From Staphylococcus schleiferi (GTDB lineage Bacteria; Bacillota; Bacilli; Staphylococcales; Staphylococcaceae): DNA of 64,000 bases. A program made the position numbers and the translations under genes. Where the stretch lies: the NCBI RefSeq assembly GCF_900458895.1, contig NZ_LR962863.1:186001-250000 (forward strand), written 5' to 3'. The notes beneath the pieces are model-generated. The model searched no databases. It worked only from the letters and a program-made list of their open reading frames with translations, and was not told the DNA's origin. This document shows, piece after piece, positions 10,411 to 20,389 of this stretch. Positions within the stretch are counted from its first letter, which is position 1, and each line of letters starts with the position of its first letter.

Positions 10411-11301
10411 ATGGAAGCAATTAAAAATATCCATCATATCTCAGCAATTGTAGGACATCCAAAAGAAAATAAACAATTTTATCAAGAAGTTTTAAATTTA
10501 CGTTTGATTAAAAAAACAGTGAACTTTGACGATCCAGGCACATATCATTTATATTTTTCAAATGATAATGTAGACCCAGGTACAGTGATTACGTTCTTCC
10601 CATGGGCGAATGCCAGAGAAGGTCGTGTCGGAAGCGGTCAAGTAGGTCGTATTGCATTTAGAATCCCTAAAAATTCTAAAGACTATTGGATTCAACGTCT
10701 TAAAGACCATCATGTAGAAGTGACAGAAACATCTTTATTCCAAAGACCAACAATTGAATTTGAAGATATTCATGGTCTTGATTTAGCATTAGTGGAAAGC
10801 GATGAAGAAAGTGAGACGAATAGTATTTTAGGTTTTCATGGTTCCGTGTTGCTATCACTTCGTCCTATTGAAACATTAAAAGAATTAGTAGACGATTTAG
10901 GCTTAGTAGAGCTTGAACATACTGAAGATGCGTTCCACTTTGAAACAGTGGGCGAACTAAAACACCATATCATTATTCCGAAAACACCAATGAGAGAAGG
11001 CCGTTGGGGTGTAGGTACAGTACATCACATCGCGTGGTCTGTGGATGATGAAAATGTACAAAAAGATTGGCAAAACTATCTAGTGGGCGAAGGTTACCAC
11101 GTGACTGAAGTAAAAGATAGAAATTATTTTAAAGCGGTATACACTAAAGAACGCGGTCATATCATTTTTGAATTTGCGACTGTTGGACCAGGTTTTGACC
11201 GTGATGAACCTAAAGATCAATTAGGTCAAAAATTAATGTTACCACCACAATTTGAAGCAAACCGTGAAGCGTTAGTTTCAAAATTACCAGAATTAGATTA
11301 A
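10411..11301 (+). CDS. Ring-cleaving dioxygenase, glyoxalase/VOC fold (MhqO/CatE-like)
   Basis: About 296 residues with two vicinal-oxygen-chelate modules: the first opens NIHHISAIVGHPKENKQFYQ, the second contains GTVHHIAWSV and closes with HIIFEFATVGPGFD. His residues of both HH pairs and the final Glu fit the metal site of the family. Homologues (MhqO, MhqE, CatE) open or detoxify hydroquinones and catechols. AAAGGAGG sits well before ATG 10411; 13 upstream codons are not used. The QsrR-like operator upstream and the Fe-S partner support quinone stress. Confidence 0.85.
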   Translation: MEAIKNIHHISAIVGHPKENKQFYQEVLNLRLIKKTVNFDDPGTYHLYFSNDNVDPGTVITFFPWANAREGRVGSGQVGRIAFRIPKNSKDYWIQRLKDHHVEVTETSLFQRPTIEFEDIHGLDLALVESDEESETNSILGFHGSVLLSLRPIETLKELVDDLGLVELEHTEDAFHFETVGELKHHIIIPKTPMREGRWGVGTVHHIAWSVDDENVQKDWQNYLVGEGYHVTEVKDRNYFKAVYTKERGHIIFEFATVGPGFDRDEPKDQLGQKLMLPPQFEANREALVSKLPELD

Positions 11302-11315
11302 CGATTGTAATATTT

Positions 11316-11359
11316 AAAAGCCGAGACTTTTTTCTAAAGGGAAAAGTCTCGGCTTTTTT
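11316..11359 (+). terminator. Rho-independent terminator
   Basis: AAAAGCCGAGACTTTT pairs exactly with AAAAGTCTCGGCTTTT, followed by further T. It ends the dioxygenase operon. Confidence 0.9.
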
Positions 11360-11394
11360 ATTTTAATTTATTAGGAATTTATACAAACGAAGTA

Positions 11395-11490
11395 TTTATG
11401 ACGAGACTCCTGAGGGAACAGGATGAGCCGAAGATTACAGGCTGAGGTTGTCCCCTCGGAAAGCGAAGTCATATAATACGAAGTTTCATC
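11395..11490. repeat. Structured intergenic repeat-like element
   Basis: CCTGAGGGAACA can pair with TTGTCCCCTCGG, enclosing an inner AGCC/GGCT stem, and similar blocks (ACGAAGTATTTATGAC and AAGTCATATAATACGAAGT) flank it. The GAGACTCC-TGAG motif recurs in diverged form at about 38330-38360. I recognise it only as a dispersed staphylococcal-type intergenic element. Confidence 0.45.
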
Positions 11491-11500
11491 ATAAGAAGAA

Positions 11501-11540
11501 AGCGCTAAGACAATTTTCTATTAAAAATCATCTTAGCGCT
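11501..11540. repeat. 40-bp dispersed hairpin repeat, copy 1
   Basis: A hairpin with AGCGCTAAGA/TCTTAGCGCT arms. Its sequence is 37/40 identical to the reverse complement of 61527-61566. Here no gene end is adjacent, so it is not obviously a terminator. Confidence 0.6.
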
Positions 11541-11619
11541 ATTTATTATGGGATCGATGTCCCATCTTTTTTAACGTTCTTCAGCATTTTATGACTAAAA
11601 GTGATACATCGACAATAAT

Positions 11620-11735
11620 GGGGCGTCCGAGACAATGCAGTTTTGGTATAGTTGAATTGGGCTGCGTCCCTCATCGGTTTTATGAGGGTTAAGAGTCGTT
11701 TACGGATAAAGGTGTAGCGATGTCCCAGGCGCCCC
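11620..11735. other. Multi-stem intergenic structure, possible small RNA
   Basis: GGGGCGTCCGAGACA at the left end pairs with TGTCCCAGGCGCCCC at the right end, and an inner CCCTCAT/ATGAGGG hairpin lies between. This closes a 116-base stem-branch structure downstream of adhE. No coding frame is convincing. RNA status is inference. Confidence 0.4.
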
Positions 11736-11771
11736 GAATTTTAAATTTGAATAGGTGATGCTGAAAAATCG

Positions 11772-14373
11772 TTATGCTTCACAATCATAAGCGGCTTGAA
11801 TAATACCTTTCAGTTCGCTGATTAAAGGTTCTTTTGGATTGGCAGTTGTACATTGGTCTTCATAAGATAATTCAGCCATACGATCAATTGTTGCATTGAG
11901 TACTTCTTCTGTCACACCTTGTGATTTTAAGTTCATTTTTATTCCGACTGAATGACCTAACTCATATACAGCTGTAGCAAGTGCTTCCACAAGTTCTTCT
12001 GTTGTATTCCCTTTGAGTCCTAAGAATTTAGCGATGTCTGCATAGTCTGTATCCGCTCTGAAAAATTCGTATTTAGGGAAAAGTGTGTGTTTTTGCGGAT
12101 CTCTAGCATTATAGCGAATAACATGTGGCAATAAGATTGCATTTGTACGTCCGTGTGGAATGTGATATTCTCCACCGATTTTATGTGCAATTGAGTGAGA
12201 GATACCTAAAAATGCATTGGCAAATGCCATACCTGCCATTGTTGAAGCGTTATGCATTTTTTCTCTTGAAATTTTATCCCCTTTTTCGACAGATGATTTT
12301 AAATATTCAAAAGTCAGTTTAATCGCTTGTAAACTTAAGCCTCTTGTATAATCAGATGCCATAACAGATACATAAGATTCAATGGCATGTGTTAAAACGT
12401 CCATCCCTGTATCTGCAGTTACACTTTTTGGCACACTCATCACAAATTGCGGGTCAACAATTGCAATGTCTGGTGTTAGCGCATAGTCAGCGAGAGGGTA
12501 TTTCACATGTGTTTCACTATCTGTGATAACAGCAAATGGTGTCACTTCTGAACCTGTACCTGAAGTTGTAGGGATACAAATGAATTTTGTGTTTTCAGGT
12601 TTTCCAATTTTATACGTACGTTTACGGATGTCTAAGAATTTTTGTTTAGCGCCAAAGAAAGATGTTTCTGGGTGCTCAAAGAACATCCACATTGCTTTCG
12701 CAGCATCCATTGCAGAACCCCCCACCAAGCGCGATGATTGTATCTGGTTTGAAAGTTGTAATCATATCGAGACCTCTATACACAGTATCTGTAGAAGGGT
12801 TCGGTTCAACTTCACTAAATACTTTAATTTGTGGTTCGATTTTTCTACGTCTGAGGACGCCTTCCACTAAAGAGGCATAGCCGAATTCCACCATACCTGG
12901 GTCACAGATGAGTACCACGCGTTCTACTTTATCCATTTCAGCTAAATAAAGAAGTGCATTTTGTTCAAAATAAACTTTTGGTGGTAATTTCACCCATTGC
13001 ATATTGTTGCGGCGTTTTGATATCGTTTTAATATTAATTAAGTCTGTTGCAGAAACGTTATGAGAAACTGAGTTTTTACCATATGAACCACAGCCTAAAG
13101 TTAAAGAAGGAATTAATTCATTATACATATCACCAATACCTCCAGCAGATGATGGTGTATTTACAAGAATACGACAAGCTTTCATTCTAAGACCAAATTT
13201 TTCTTGGAGTTGTTCATCTTCAGTATGAATTACAGCTGTATGACCTAAGCCACCTAAATGTAGCATCGCTTCACATAAATCAAAAGCGTGCTCTGTTGAA
13301 GTTGCTTTGACCATCGCAAGGACAGGTGAGAGTTTTTCTTTTGATAAAGGATAGTCTTCACCGACACCTTTTAGTTCAGCGATTAACATTTTTGTGCCTT
13401 CTGGTACTTTAATTCCGGCCATTTCAGCAATTTTTACAGCTGGACGTCCTACGATGTCAGGGCGTACTGCAGAGCGGTCTTCCTTCATCACAGCTGCTTC
13501 TAATTTTTTGAGCTCATTATTTTTCACAAAATAACATTGATGTGCTTCGAATTCTTTTTTAACTTCTTGATAGATGTCTTTATCTACTATTGCAGCTTGT
13601 TCTGATGCACAAATCATCCCATTATCAAAAGTTTTAGAACCGATGATATCGTTGACAACACGTTTAATTTTAGCAGATTTTTCAACATAAGCAGGGACGT
13701 TACCCGGTCCAACACCTAAAGCAGGTTTACCTGTTGAGTAAGCAGATTTAACCATTCCTGAACCACCTGTTGCTAATACTAATGCGATGCTTTCATGGTT
13801 CATTAATTGTTTTGTCGCTTCAACTGATGGATGTTCAATCCATTGAATACAATGTTCTGGTGCGCCGGCACGGATGGCTGCTTCTAAAACAACTTGAGCT
13901 GCTGCTTTTGAAGATTGTTGTGCACTTGGGTGGAAAGCGAAGATGATTGGGTTACCTGTTTTAATCGCTATGATTGCTTTGAAGATAGTTGTTGATGTTG
14001 GGTTTGTTGTTGGTGTTACCCCACAAATGATGCCGACAGGTTCAGCGACATATGTTAAACCTCTTTGGTCATCTTGATCAATGATACCGACAGTTTGATC
14101 ATCTTTAATGGAGTTCCAAATATACTCAGATGCATAGAGGTTTTTAATGGCTTTGTCTTCGTATACACCACGTCCTGTTTCTTCACAAGCATGGCGAGCA
14201 AGTGCCATATGTTGATCCACCGCAGCCATACTCATTTCATGAACGATGTGATCAATTTCAGCTTGTGATTTTTTTGAGAGTCCTTCAAGGGCAGCTTGGC
14301 CGTTTTGAGCGAGCAAATGAATCATTTCAAAAACTTCTGTTTCTTGTTTCTGTTCTTTTACTACTGTAGTCAT
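11772..14373 (-). pseudogene. adhE: Bifunctional aldehyde-alcohol dehydrogenase, frameshifted
   Basis: AdhE converts acetyl-CoA to ethanol, reoxidising NADH in fermentation. The N-terminal aldehyde dehydrogenase half carries the catalytic Cys in NGMICASEQA; the C-terminal iron alcohol dehydrogenase half shows PTTSGTGSEVTPFAVI and metal histidines in GISHSIAHKIGG and IPHGRTNAILLPHV. The frame breaks at six C (plus strand 12718-12723): removing one base rejoins TIIALGGGSAMDAAK and gives a normal protein of about 870 residues. As written, translation ends soon after residue 550, leaving the alcohol dehydrogenase half separate. This could be a true null or a homopolymer sequencing error. A Rex box precedes it. 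Confidence 0.85.
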
Positions 14374-14393
14374 ATTGAATACCTCCCACTATA

Positions 14394-14411
14394 TTGTGAA
14401 TAATTTCACAA
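14394..14411. promoter_or_regulatory. Rex box upstream of adhE
   Basis: TTGTGAATAATTTCACAA matches the Rex consensus TTGTGAA-N4-TTCACAA at every fixed position, just upstream of the adhE ribosome site. Rex releases DNA at high NADH, inducing fermentation genes. Confidence 0.85.
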
Positions 14412-14658
14412 TCATTATAGTATACTCTTATAAAAAGGTAAAGGTTTTTCATGTGAAGAAAATAAATTTTTAATAGAAAATAAGTGAATTATTATTATAA
14501 TATGCATAGAAAAACGTTAGCATATAAGCATTTTTATTCTTAATTTTAAATTTGTTAAAAAACTGTGAATATTTTAAGAGTTTCGATTTATTTATGAGAA
14601 CGGGCTATGTTACTATTGGTTTATAGTAATCATTTAAAAAAATAAAAGGAAGATGGTT

Positions 14659-16077
14659 ATGGAAAGCAATGTGAAGTATCATAAATTTATTATTCCGATT
14701 GTGGTAGGTTTGTTAATTTGGGCATTGACGCCTTTCAAGCCTGACGCAGTGGATCCTCAAGCATGGTATATGTTTGCGATTTTCGTAGCAACGATTATTG
14801 CTTGTATTACGCAGCCGATGCCGATTGGCGCTGTTTCAATTATCGGTTTTACACTGATGGTCGCTTGTGGCATTGTTGATATGAAAACGACTGTGCAAGG
14901 GTTTGGTAACAATAGCATTTGGTTGATTGCGATCGCGTTTTTTATTTCAAGAGGTTTTGTGAAAACAGGGCTAGGACAACGGATCGCATTACATTTTGTT
15001 AAAATATTTGGTAAGAAAACCCTCGGCTTAGCTTATTCGTTAGTCGGTGTGGATTTGATTTTGGCACCTGCAACACCTAGTAATACTGCACGTGCAGGGG
15101 GAATTATGTACCCTATCATTAAATCCTTATCGGAATCATTTGGTTCGTCACCAAAAGATCATACGGAACATAAAATGGGGGCTTTTCTTATTTTTACAGA
15201 GTTCCAAGGTAATTTGATTACAGCAGCAATGTTTTTAACAGCTATGGCGGGTAACCCATTAGCACAAAATCTTGCAGAGAGTACAGCTAAAGTACAAATT
15301 ACATGGATGAATTGGTTTTTAGCCGCTTTAGTACCGGGTTTGATTTCTTTAATTGTTGTGCCGTTTATTATTTATAAAATCTATCCTCCAACGATTAAAG
15401 AAACACCAAATGCCAAAAGTTGGGCAGAAAAAGAATTAGAAAAAATGGGGAACATCGCATTACAAGAAAAGTTTATGATCGGAATTTTCTTAATTGCGCT
15501 TGTTCTGTGGATTATTGGAAGTTTTGTACATATTGATACAACGCTCACTGCTTTTATTGCATTATCTTTATTACTTTTAACCGGTGTTTTGAATTGGAAA
15601 GATATTCTTAATGAAACAGGGGCTTGGAATACTTTAATATGGTTCTCAGTACTGGTACTTATGGCTGGTCAATTGAATGAATTGGGCTTCATTCCTTGGT
15701 TGAGTCATGCGATTGCGCACAGCCTAGGTGGACTCAGCTGGCCTATTGTATTGGTTATTTTAGTCATCTTCTATTTTTATTCACATTATCTATTTGCAAG
15801 TGCGACTGCACATGTCAGTGCGATGTACGCAGCGTTATTGGGTGTCGCAATAGCAGCGGGTGCGCCACCATTGTTCAGTGCTTTGATGCTCGGCTTTTTT
15901 GGTAACTTACTTGCATCCACAACGCATTATAGTAGTGGACCTGCACCTATTCTTTTTGCGTCAGGCTATGTCAGTCAACAGCGTTGGTGGACGATGAACT
16001 TTATATTAAGTATCGTTTATTTTATTATTTGGTTAGGTATTGGCTCGCTTTGGATGAAACTGATTGGCATTATGTAA
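14659..16077 (+). CDS. DASS/SLC13-family anion transporter (dicarboxylate or citrate type)
   Basis: An integral membrane protein of about 472 residues with roughly 12 hydrophobic segments. It carries family signatures such as APATPSNTARAGG (a substrate/Na+-binding SNT motif) and, near the C-terminus, LLASTTHYSSGPAPILFASGY. Relatives import C4-dicarboxylates, 2-oxoglutarate or citrate by sodium symport or antiport. The ATG at 14659 is favoured because AAGGA is seven bases upstream. It is monocistronic and divergent from adhE. The substrate is not determinable. Confidence 0.82.
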   Translation: MESNVKYHKFIIPIVVGLLIWALTPFKPDAVDPQAWYMFAIFVATIIACITQPMPIGAVSIIGFTLMVACGIVDMKTTVQGFGNNSIWLIAIAFFISRGFVKTGLGQRIALHFVKIFGKKTLGLAYSLVGVDLILAPATPSNTARAGGIMYPIIKSLSESFGSSPKDHTEHKMGAFLIFTEFQGNLITAAMFLTAMAGNPLAQNLAESTAKVQITWMNWFLAALVPGLISLIVVPFIIYKIYPPTIKETPNAKSWAEKELEKMGNIALQEKFMIGIFLIALVLWIIGSFVHIDTTLTAFIALSLLLLTGVLNWKDILNETGAWNTLIWFSVLVLMAGQLNELGFIPWLSHAIAHSLGGLSWPIVLVILVIFYFYSHYLFASATAHVSAMYAALLGVAIAAGAPPLFSALMLGFFGNLLASTTHYSSGPAPILFASGYVSQQRWWTMNFILSIVYFIIWLGIGSLWMKLIGIM

Positions 16078-16157
16078 GTTGAGGCTTGCGATACCAATTA
16101 CACAGCTATACAGCGTTTGAAGATGCGTCTTCAGCTGATACTTCGATCTTGAAAATG

Positions 16158-16220
16158 AAAATATGCTCTTTTCAAAGTGAACATTGAAAGCATGGGAACT
16201 TTGAAAGGAGCATATTTTTT
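16158..16220 (+). terminator. Long-stem rho-independent terminator
   Basis: AAATATGCTCTTTTCAAAGT pairs with ACTTTGAAAGGAGCATATTT around a 20-base loop, with TTTTTT at the end. It lies after the DASS gene and before converging niaR. Confidence 0.85.
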
Positions 16221-16310
16221 ATAGATAAGTGAGCCACAACGCGTGTTTGAAGTTGTGGCAACTAATGATGGCTTTGTTTTGAGCGCAAATCGTTGATGCG
16301 TCATCTTTTA

Positions 16311-16838
16311 TTATGATTGAACGTCAACGATAAAGCCTTGTTGTTGTAGGTCACGAACGGCATTATCAAGTATTTTTTCGGAATCTGCTGAAATGGTATG
16401 CAAATGAATCAAGTCTGTTAGTTCTGCTAACATTGTGCTTTGATATTTTGCCATATCCTCAACAAAGGATTGAATATTTTCAATGGATTCAATCATCAAT
16501 TCAGCTTGAATCGTACCGTAAATAGGGTGTTCGACAGAGACATTATCAATCATGGCACCATTTTCAACAATGGTTGTTAACTCTTTTTCGATTTGCGTGT
16601 GGTCATGCTCACACATGATGACACGTTTAAACGGTCTACCTTGAGGTTTATCATTGAAGAAATAACCTTTACTAGTAGAGTGAATAGGATAATTTTGTGT
16701 TTTTAAGTGAGAAATATCTTTAACAATTATTTGTCGAGAAATGCCAAACATTTCACTAAGATATGCGCCTTTAATGGGTCTATCCGAATGTTTGAGAAGC
16801 TCGACTATTTTTTTGCGTCTTTTTTCAGCTGGACTCAT
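16311..16838 (-). CDS. niaR: NiaR-type repressor of NAD biosynthesis (HTH_11 plus 3H domain)
   Basis: A 175-residue protein: a winged helix (about 1-60, LSEMFGISRQIIVKDISHL) and a C-terminal 3H domain named for its three histidines (MCEHDHTQI, HLHTIS region). NiaR represses niacin uptake and de novo NAD genes when nicotinic acid is plentiful. The start codon lies inside the end of the nadS gene (14-base overlap), with AAGGGGTG upstream, so they form one transcript. The facing nad genes make its role clear. Confidence 0.9.
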   Translation of the reverse strand: MSPAEKRRKKIVELLKHSDRPIKGAYLSEMFGISRQIIVKDISHLKTQNYPIHSTSKGYFFNDKPQGRPFKRVIMCEHDHTQIEKELTTIVENGAMIDNVSVEHPIYGTIQAELMIESIENIQSFVEDMAKYQSTMLAELTDLIHLHTISADSEKILDNAVRDLQQQGFIVDVQS

Positions 16839-17931
16839 GGATGGGCACCCCTTTGAAAATATGATCAATTTGACTAAAGCACTGATCAATTTCATCGATT
16901 GTCGTCTCTTTTGAAAATGAAATTCTAATATATTGATCAGGTTCTAGTTGATCATTTTGAATTTTATGAATCAGGCCTTGACTCAATAATACCCCATGAC
17001 CACAGGCTGTTCCAGTGGAAATGCATATATTCCGACTAGACAGTGACTGCATTAACCATTGACCTTCAAAGTGAGGTGTCATTAAACCTAAAATATGGGG
17101 TGCTTGCTGTTTAAACGTTAAGACTGTGAAACCAATCATTTCAGCGCGCTGTTTTGCATAGTGGTGGAGACGTTGTAAATGGTCGAAATGCGACGTTAAG
17201 GTCAAAGCCTTTGTCAGCGCAAGGATACTAGGCAAGTCTAATGTGCCATTACGTGTTCCCTGTTCATGAAAATAATGTGGATTTAAAGGACGGACATAAG
17301 CGTGAGATATGGCGAGTACACCGCTCCCTTTTGTCCCATGAAATTTATGCCCAGAAAACGAATAGGAAGTACAGATCTGATCGAGTGATGGGCGTTCAAT
17401 CTTTTGTACGGCTTGAACACCGTCCACATGGAAAGGAATATGGTACTGATGTGCCAGTTTCGCTATCGCTTCAATAGGTAAGATGTAGCCTGTTTCAGAA
17501 TTAACGTGCTGTGCGATGACTAATAAAGTGTCTTGATTGAGCAACTGTTCGAGCGCAACGATATCAATCTCAGCCTGGTCGTTTAATGGCATTTGAACGA
17601 CTGTAATTTGAGGTTCGTATGGTGCCAGTGCAGCCCATATAGAAGGGTGTTCATAAGGGGAGACTACGACAGTCCCTTGTTCGTGAGACGCTAAATAATT
17701 TTGTATCGCGATTAAGTTGGCGTGTGAACCACTTGTCGTAAAAAGGATCTCTTTCGTCGTATTAAAGTAGCGTTGAATATAAGTCCGACATGAATGGAGT
17801 GTTTCTTTTATCATTTCTCCGCCAATGTGTAGACTTTCGCTATTAAAGTACATTGAGGCTTGTGCTTCTTGATAGAGCGATAGCACTTCAGAATCAGGTT
17901 TAGTTGTCGACGCATTGTCTAAATAAATCAT
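16825..17931 (-). CDS. nadS: NifS/NadS-like cysteine desulfurase
   Basis: A 368-residue PLP enzyme. MIYLDNASTTKPD is the usual N-terminus, the PLP lysine lies in YSFSGHKFHGTKGSG, and the active cysteine loop is STGTACGHG. Cysteine desulfurases divergent from nadBCA are thought to supply sulfur for the NadA 4Fe-4S cluster. The start at 17931 follows GTGGAGG. It is followed by overlapping niaR and is divergent from nadB, a gene order seen in other Firmicutes such as Bacillus. Confidence 0.88.
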   Translation of the reverse strand: MIYLDNASTTKPDSEVLSLYQEAQASMYFNSESLHIGGEMIKETLHSCRTYIQRYFNTTKEILFTTSGSHANLIAIQNYLASHEQGTVVVSPYEHPSIWAALAPYEPQITVVQMPLNDQAEIDIVALEQLLNQDTLLVIAQHVNSETGYILPIEAIAKLAHQYHIPFHVDGVQAVQKIERPSLDQICTSYSFSGHKFHGTKGSGVLAISHAYVRPLNPHYFHEQGTRNGTLDLPSILALTKALTLTSHFDHLQRLHHYAKQRAEMIGFTVLTFKQQAPHILGLMTPHFEGQWLMQSLSSRNICISTGTACGHGVLLSQGLIHKIQNDQLEPDQYIRISFSKETTIDEIDQCFSQIDHIFKGVPIHESS

Positions 17932-17984
17932 TATTTTTTCCTCCACTTGCATTTATCGTTTTTTTGTGACAAAATCAGTGCGTA

Positions 17985-18004
17985 TATAAATGTTAACATA
18001 TATG
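17985..18004. promoter_or_regulatory. AT-rich dyad between nadS and nadB, putative NiaR operator
   Basis: The 10-bp perfect palindrome ATGTTAACAT (17990-17999) extends with a few more pairs on each side. It lies centrally in the divergent promoter region, where a NiaR site controlling both directions would be expected. I cannot match it confidently to the known NiaR motif. Confidence 0.4.
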
Positions 18005-18036
18005 TATATATTAGTGTAAATAGAGGTGTAAACAAA

Positions 18037-19605
18037 TTGCGTGTTATTATTGTTGGTAGTGGTATTGCGGCTTTATCATTCATACGCGCTTTGAAATCAG
18101 ACATTGAAGTGGTTTGTGTGACTAAAGATCACCTGAGTCAGAATAATAGTTACTTTGCACAAGGAGGCATTTGTTTTTCAAAATATGAAGAAGATCAAGG
18201 TGAACAGCATGCGCGTGATACGTTCGAAGCGGGTGCACAAATGGGAGATCTTCACATGCTTAAAACGGTGATCCAACAAAGTTATCCGCTCATCGAACAG
18301 TTGATAGATGAGGGTTTACCGTTTGATAGAGATGAAATGCAACACTTGCTTTATGGTATGGAAGGTGCACACCAGCTGCCTAGAATTTTACATGCAGGTG
18401 GTGATCAGACGGGTTATTTCATCGCACAACATATGGTTCATCATTTGAGTCATCCACGTCTCACAATTTACGAAGCGATGGAAGTCATCGACCTTGTCAA
18501 AAATAGTCATAATGAAGTGTGTGGTGTTTTAGCTATCGATGAAAATCAAATTCAGCGCATGATTGAAGCTGATGCTGTGGTATTTGCATCTGGAGGTGTG
18601 AGTAATGTTTTTACGACGCATTCGAATGTGTCTGAGAGTGTGGCGACCGGTGCTGTGATTGCTTTACGTCATCAATTGACACTAGAAAGTATGGAGATGA
18701 TACAATTTCACCCAACCTTGTTGGGGACGCCTGATCAAGCTTATGGTCTCGTCTCGGAAGCTGTACGTGGCGCGGGAGGCGTGTTAATCAATGATGAGAA
18801 TGTTGCATTCATGGATGATATTCATCCTATGAAAAGTTTGGCACCTCGAGATGTGACGAGTCGTGCTATCTTTCAACAACAACAGCAAGGTCACCAATGT
18901 TACATCGACATCAGTGAAGTGGCACATTTTGAACAACGCTTTCCTACCATTTTTAAAGCAATCCAACGGGACATGCCTCAAACATTAGCAGAAAAAAGAA
19001 TCCCTATTACGCCCGGTGCGCATTATACGGTAGGAGGGATTCAAGCAAATATTCATGGTCAAACGCAAATCGAGAATGTATTTGCGATTGGGGAAGCCGC
19101 GTGTACTAATTTCCATGGTGCGAATCGTTTAGCGAGTAATTCATTGTTAGAAGGCTTAGTCATGGGAGCGAACTGCGCGGAAGTGATTAATCAACAGTTG
19201 GTATCTGTAGATTGGGAACCACAAGAACAAGTGTGTCATATTCCAATCATTGAGCGACAGCATGTGCAAAAAGTACAACAATATAGCTTTGAAGTTTTAG
19301 GTGTCGAGCGTGAACAAAAAGCGATGGCACACTATTTGCAAATGATTGAAACGTTATTAAATGATGCACCCCAAACAAGCACAGTAACGCATGAAATATG
19401 GCAAAATTACAGTATTCTCAAGTTGTTACAGACGATATGTCATTCCGCATTAAGGCGAGAAGAGTCAAGAGGTGTACATTATCGAAAAGATTATCCAACA
19501 CGTGAAACAGCATGGCAAGACAAAGTGATAGAAATGAATAGGGGAGGTCAAGAACATGTTGAATCGGTTGTCCGTCAGAGAAAAAATCAATCAATATTAC
19601 ATTGA
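18037..19605 (+). CDS. nadB: L-aspartate oxidase
   Basis: NadB oxidises L-aspartate to iminoaspartate, the first step of de novo NAD synthesis. About 522 residues: the N-terminal FAD loop IIVGSGIAALSFIRAL, the succinate-dehydrogenase-like NNSYFAQGG, the active-site SMEMIQFHPTLL and PRDVTSRAIF, the FAD-binding FAIGEAACTNFHGANRLASNSLLEG, and a C-terminal helical domain. TTG 18037 is the start because AGAGGTG precedes it by eight bases; the upstream in-frame ATG at 17947 encodes an unlikely leader. Confidence 0.92.
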   Translation: MRVIIVGSGIAALSFIRALKSDIEVVCVTKDHLSQNNSYFAQGGICFSKYEEDQGEQHARDTFEAGAQMGDLHMLKTVIQQSYPLIEQLIDEGLPFDRDEMQHLLYGMEGAHQLPRILHAGGDQTGYFIAQHMVHHLSHPRLTIYEAMEVIDLVKNSHNEVCGVLAIDENQIQRMIEADAVVFASGGVSNVFTTHSNVSESVATGAVIALRHQLTLESMEMIQFHPTLLGTPDQAYGLVSEAVRGAGGVLINDENVAFMDDIHPMKSLAPRDVTSRAIFQQQQQGHQCYIDISEVAHFEQRFPTIFKAIQRDMPQTLAEKRIPITPGAHYTVGGIQANIHGQTQIENVFAIGEAACTNFHGANRLASNSLLEGLVMGANCAEVINQQLVSVDWEPQEQVCHIPIIERQHVQKVQQYSFEVLGVEREQKAMAHYLQMIETLLNDAPQTSTVTHEIWQNYSILKLLQTICHSALRREESRGVHYRKDYPTRETAWQDKVIEMNRGGQEHVESVVRQRKNQSILH

Positions 19606-20389
19606 AGATAACCAACAGGGAGATTTAGCGACGCGCATTTTTGATCGTTATTCAGAAGGCACACTCATGATTAAAGCGAAAGAAGCGGGCATATTTTGTG
19701 GGGAAGTCATCATTGCAGAAGCTTTTGCATTACTCGATCCAACGACTGAAGTGGATCAAAAGATTAAAGATGGTGCATCAGTGCAGGCTGGAGATGTTAT
19801 CGCAGAAATTACAGGCACGATCCCGACACTTTTAACGATGGAACGTATCGTATTAAATTTAATACAGCGCATGTCTGGGATTGCGACGATGACACAACGC
19901 ATCTCACAACAAATTGCCCATACCGATGCACGCATTGTCGATACACGTAAAACAACGCCTGGACTAGCAATCTTTGAAAAGTATGCGGTAACCGTTGGAG
20001 GCGGATTGAATCATCGACGTTCGTTGAATGATGGTTTGATGTTAAAAGATAATCATATTGATTTTAGTGGCTCCATGAAAGAAGCGATTGAAAAAGCTAA
20101 AGGCTTTTTAGGACCAATGGATAAGCTAGAAGTTGAAATCGAAAATGAAACGATGTTGAAAACAGCGATAGCAGCAGGTGTAGATGTCATTATGTTTGAT
20201 AATCAACAACCCGAATGGATACAGCAACATATTCATCTCGTTCCAGACTTTATTCAAACAGAGGCTTCGGGCAATATCAACGAAGAGAATGTTGTCGCGT
20301 ATGCCAAAGCGGGTGTTGATTTTATTTCTATGGGTGCTTTATTTTATGCTTCAAAAGCGCTTGATATTTCTGCAAAGGTTGTGATGTAA
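19556..20389 (+). CDS. nadC: Nicotinate-nucleotide pyrophosphorylase (quinolinate phosphoribosyltransferase)
   Basis: NadC joins quinolinate to PRPP, releasing CO2 and giving nicotinate mononucleotide. The 277-residue protein has the type II PRTase barrel with VDTRKTTPGLAIFEKYAV, GGGLNHRRSLNDGLMLKDNH and the C-terminal TEASGNI and DFISMGAL strands. Its ATG lies inside the nadB end (50-base overlap) with GGGGAGG well spaced, so the two are translationally linked. It ends directly before the nadA ATG. Confidence 0.93.
   Translation: MLNRLSVREKINQYYIEDNQQGDLATRIFDRYSEGTLMIKAKEAGIFCGEVIIAEAFALLDPTTEVDQKIKDGASVQAGDVIAEITGTIPTLLTMERIVLNLIQRMSGIATMTQRISQQIAHTDARIVDTRKTTPGLAIFEKYAVTVGGGLNHRRSLNDGLMLKDNHIDFSGSMKEAIEKAKGFLGPMDKLEVEIENETMLKTAIAAGVDVIMFDNQQPEWIQQHIHLVPDFIQTEASGNINEENVVAYAKAGVDFISMGALFYASKALDISAKVVM

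Noticed and set aside
14374..14658. Second Rex site for the DASS transporter
   Set aside because: Only a half site (CTGTGAATATT) is present on its side of the adhE box.
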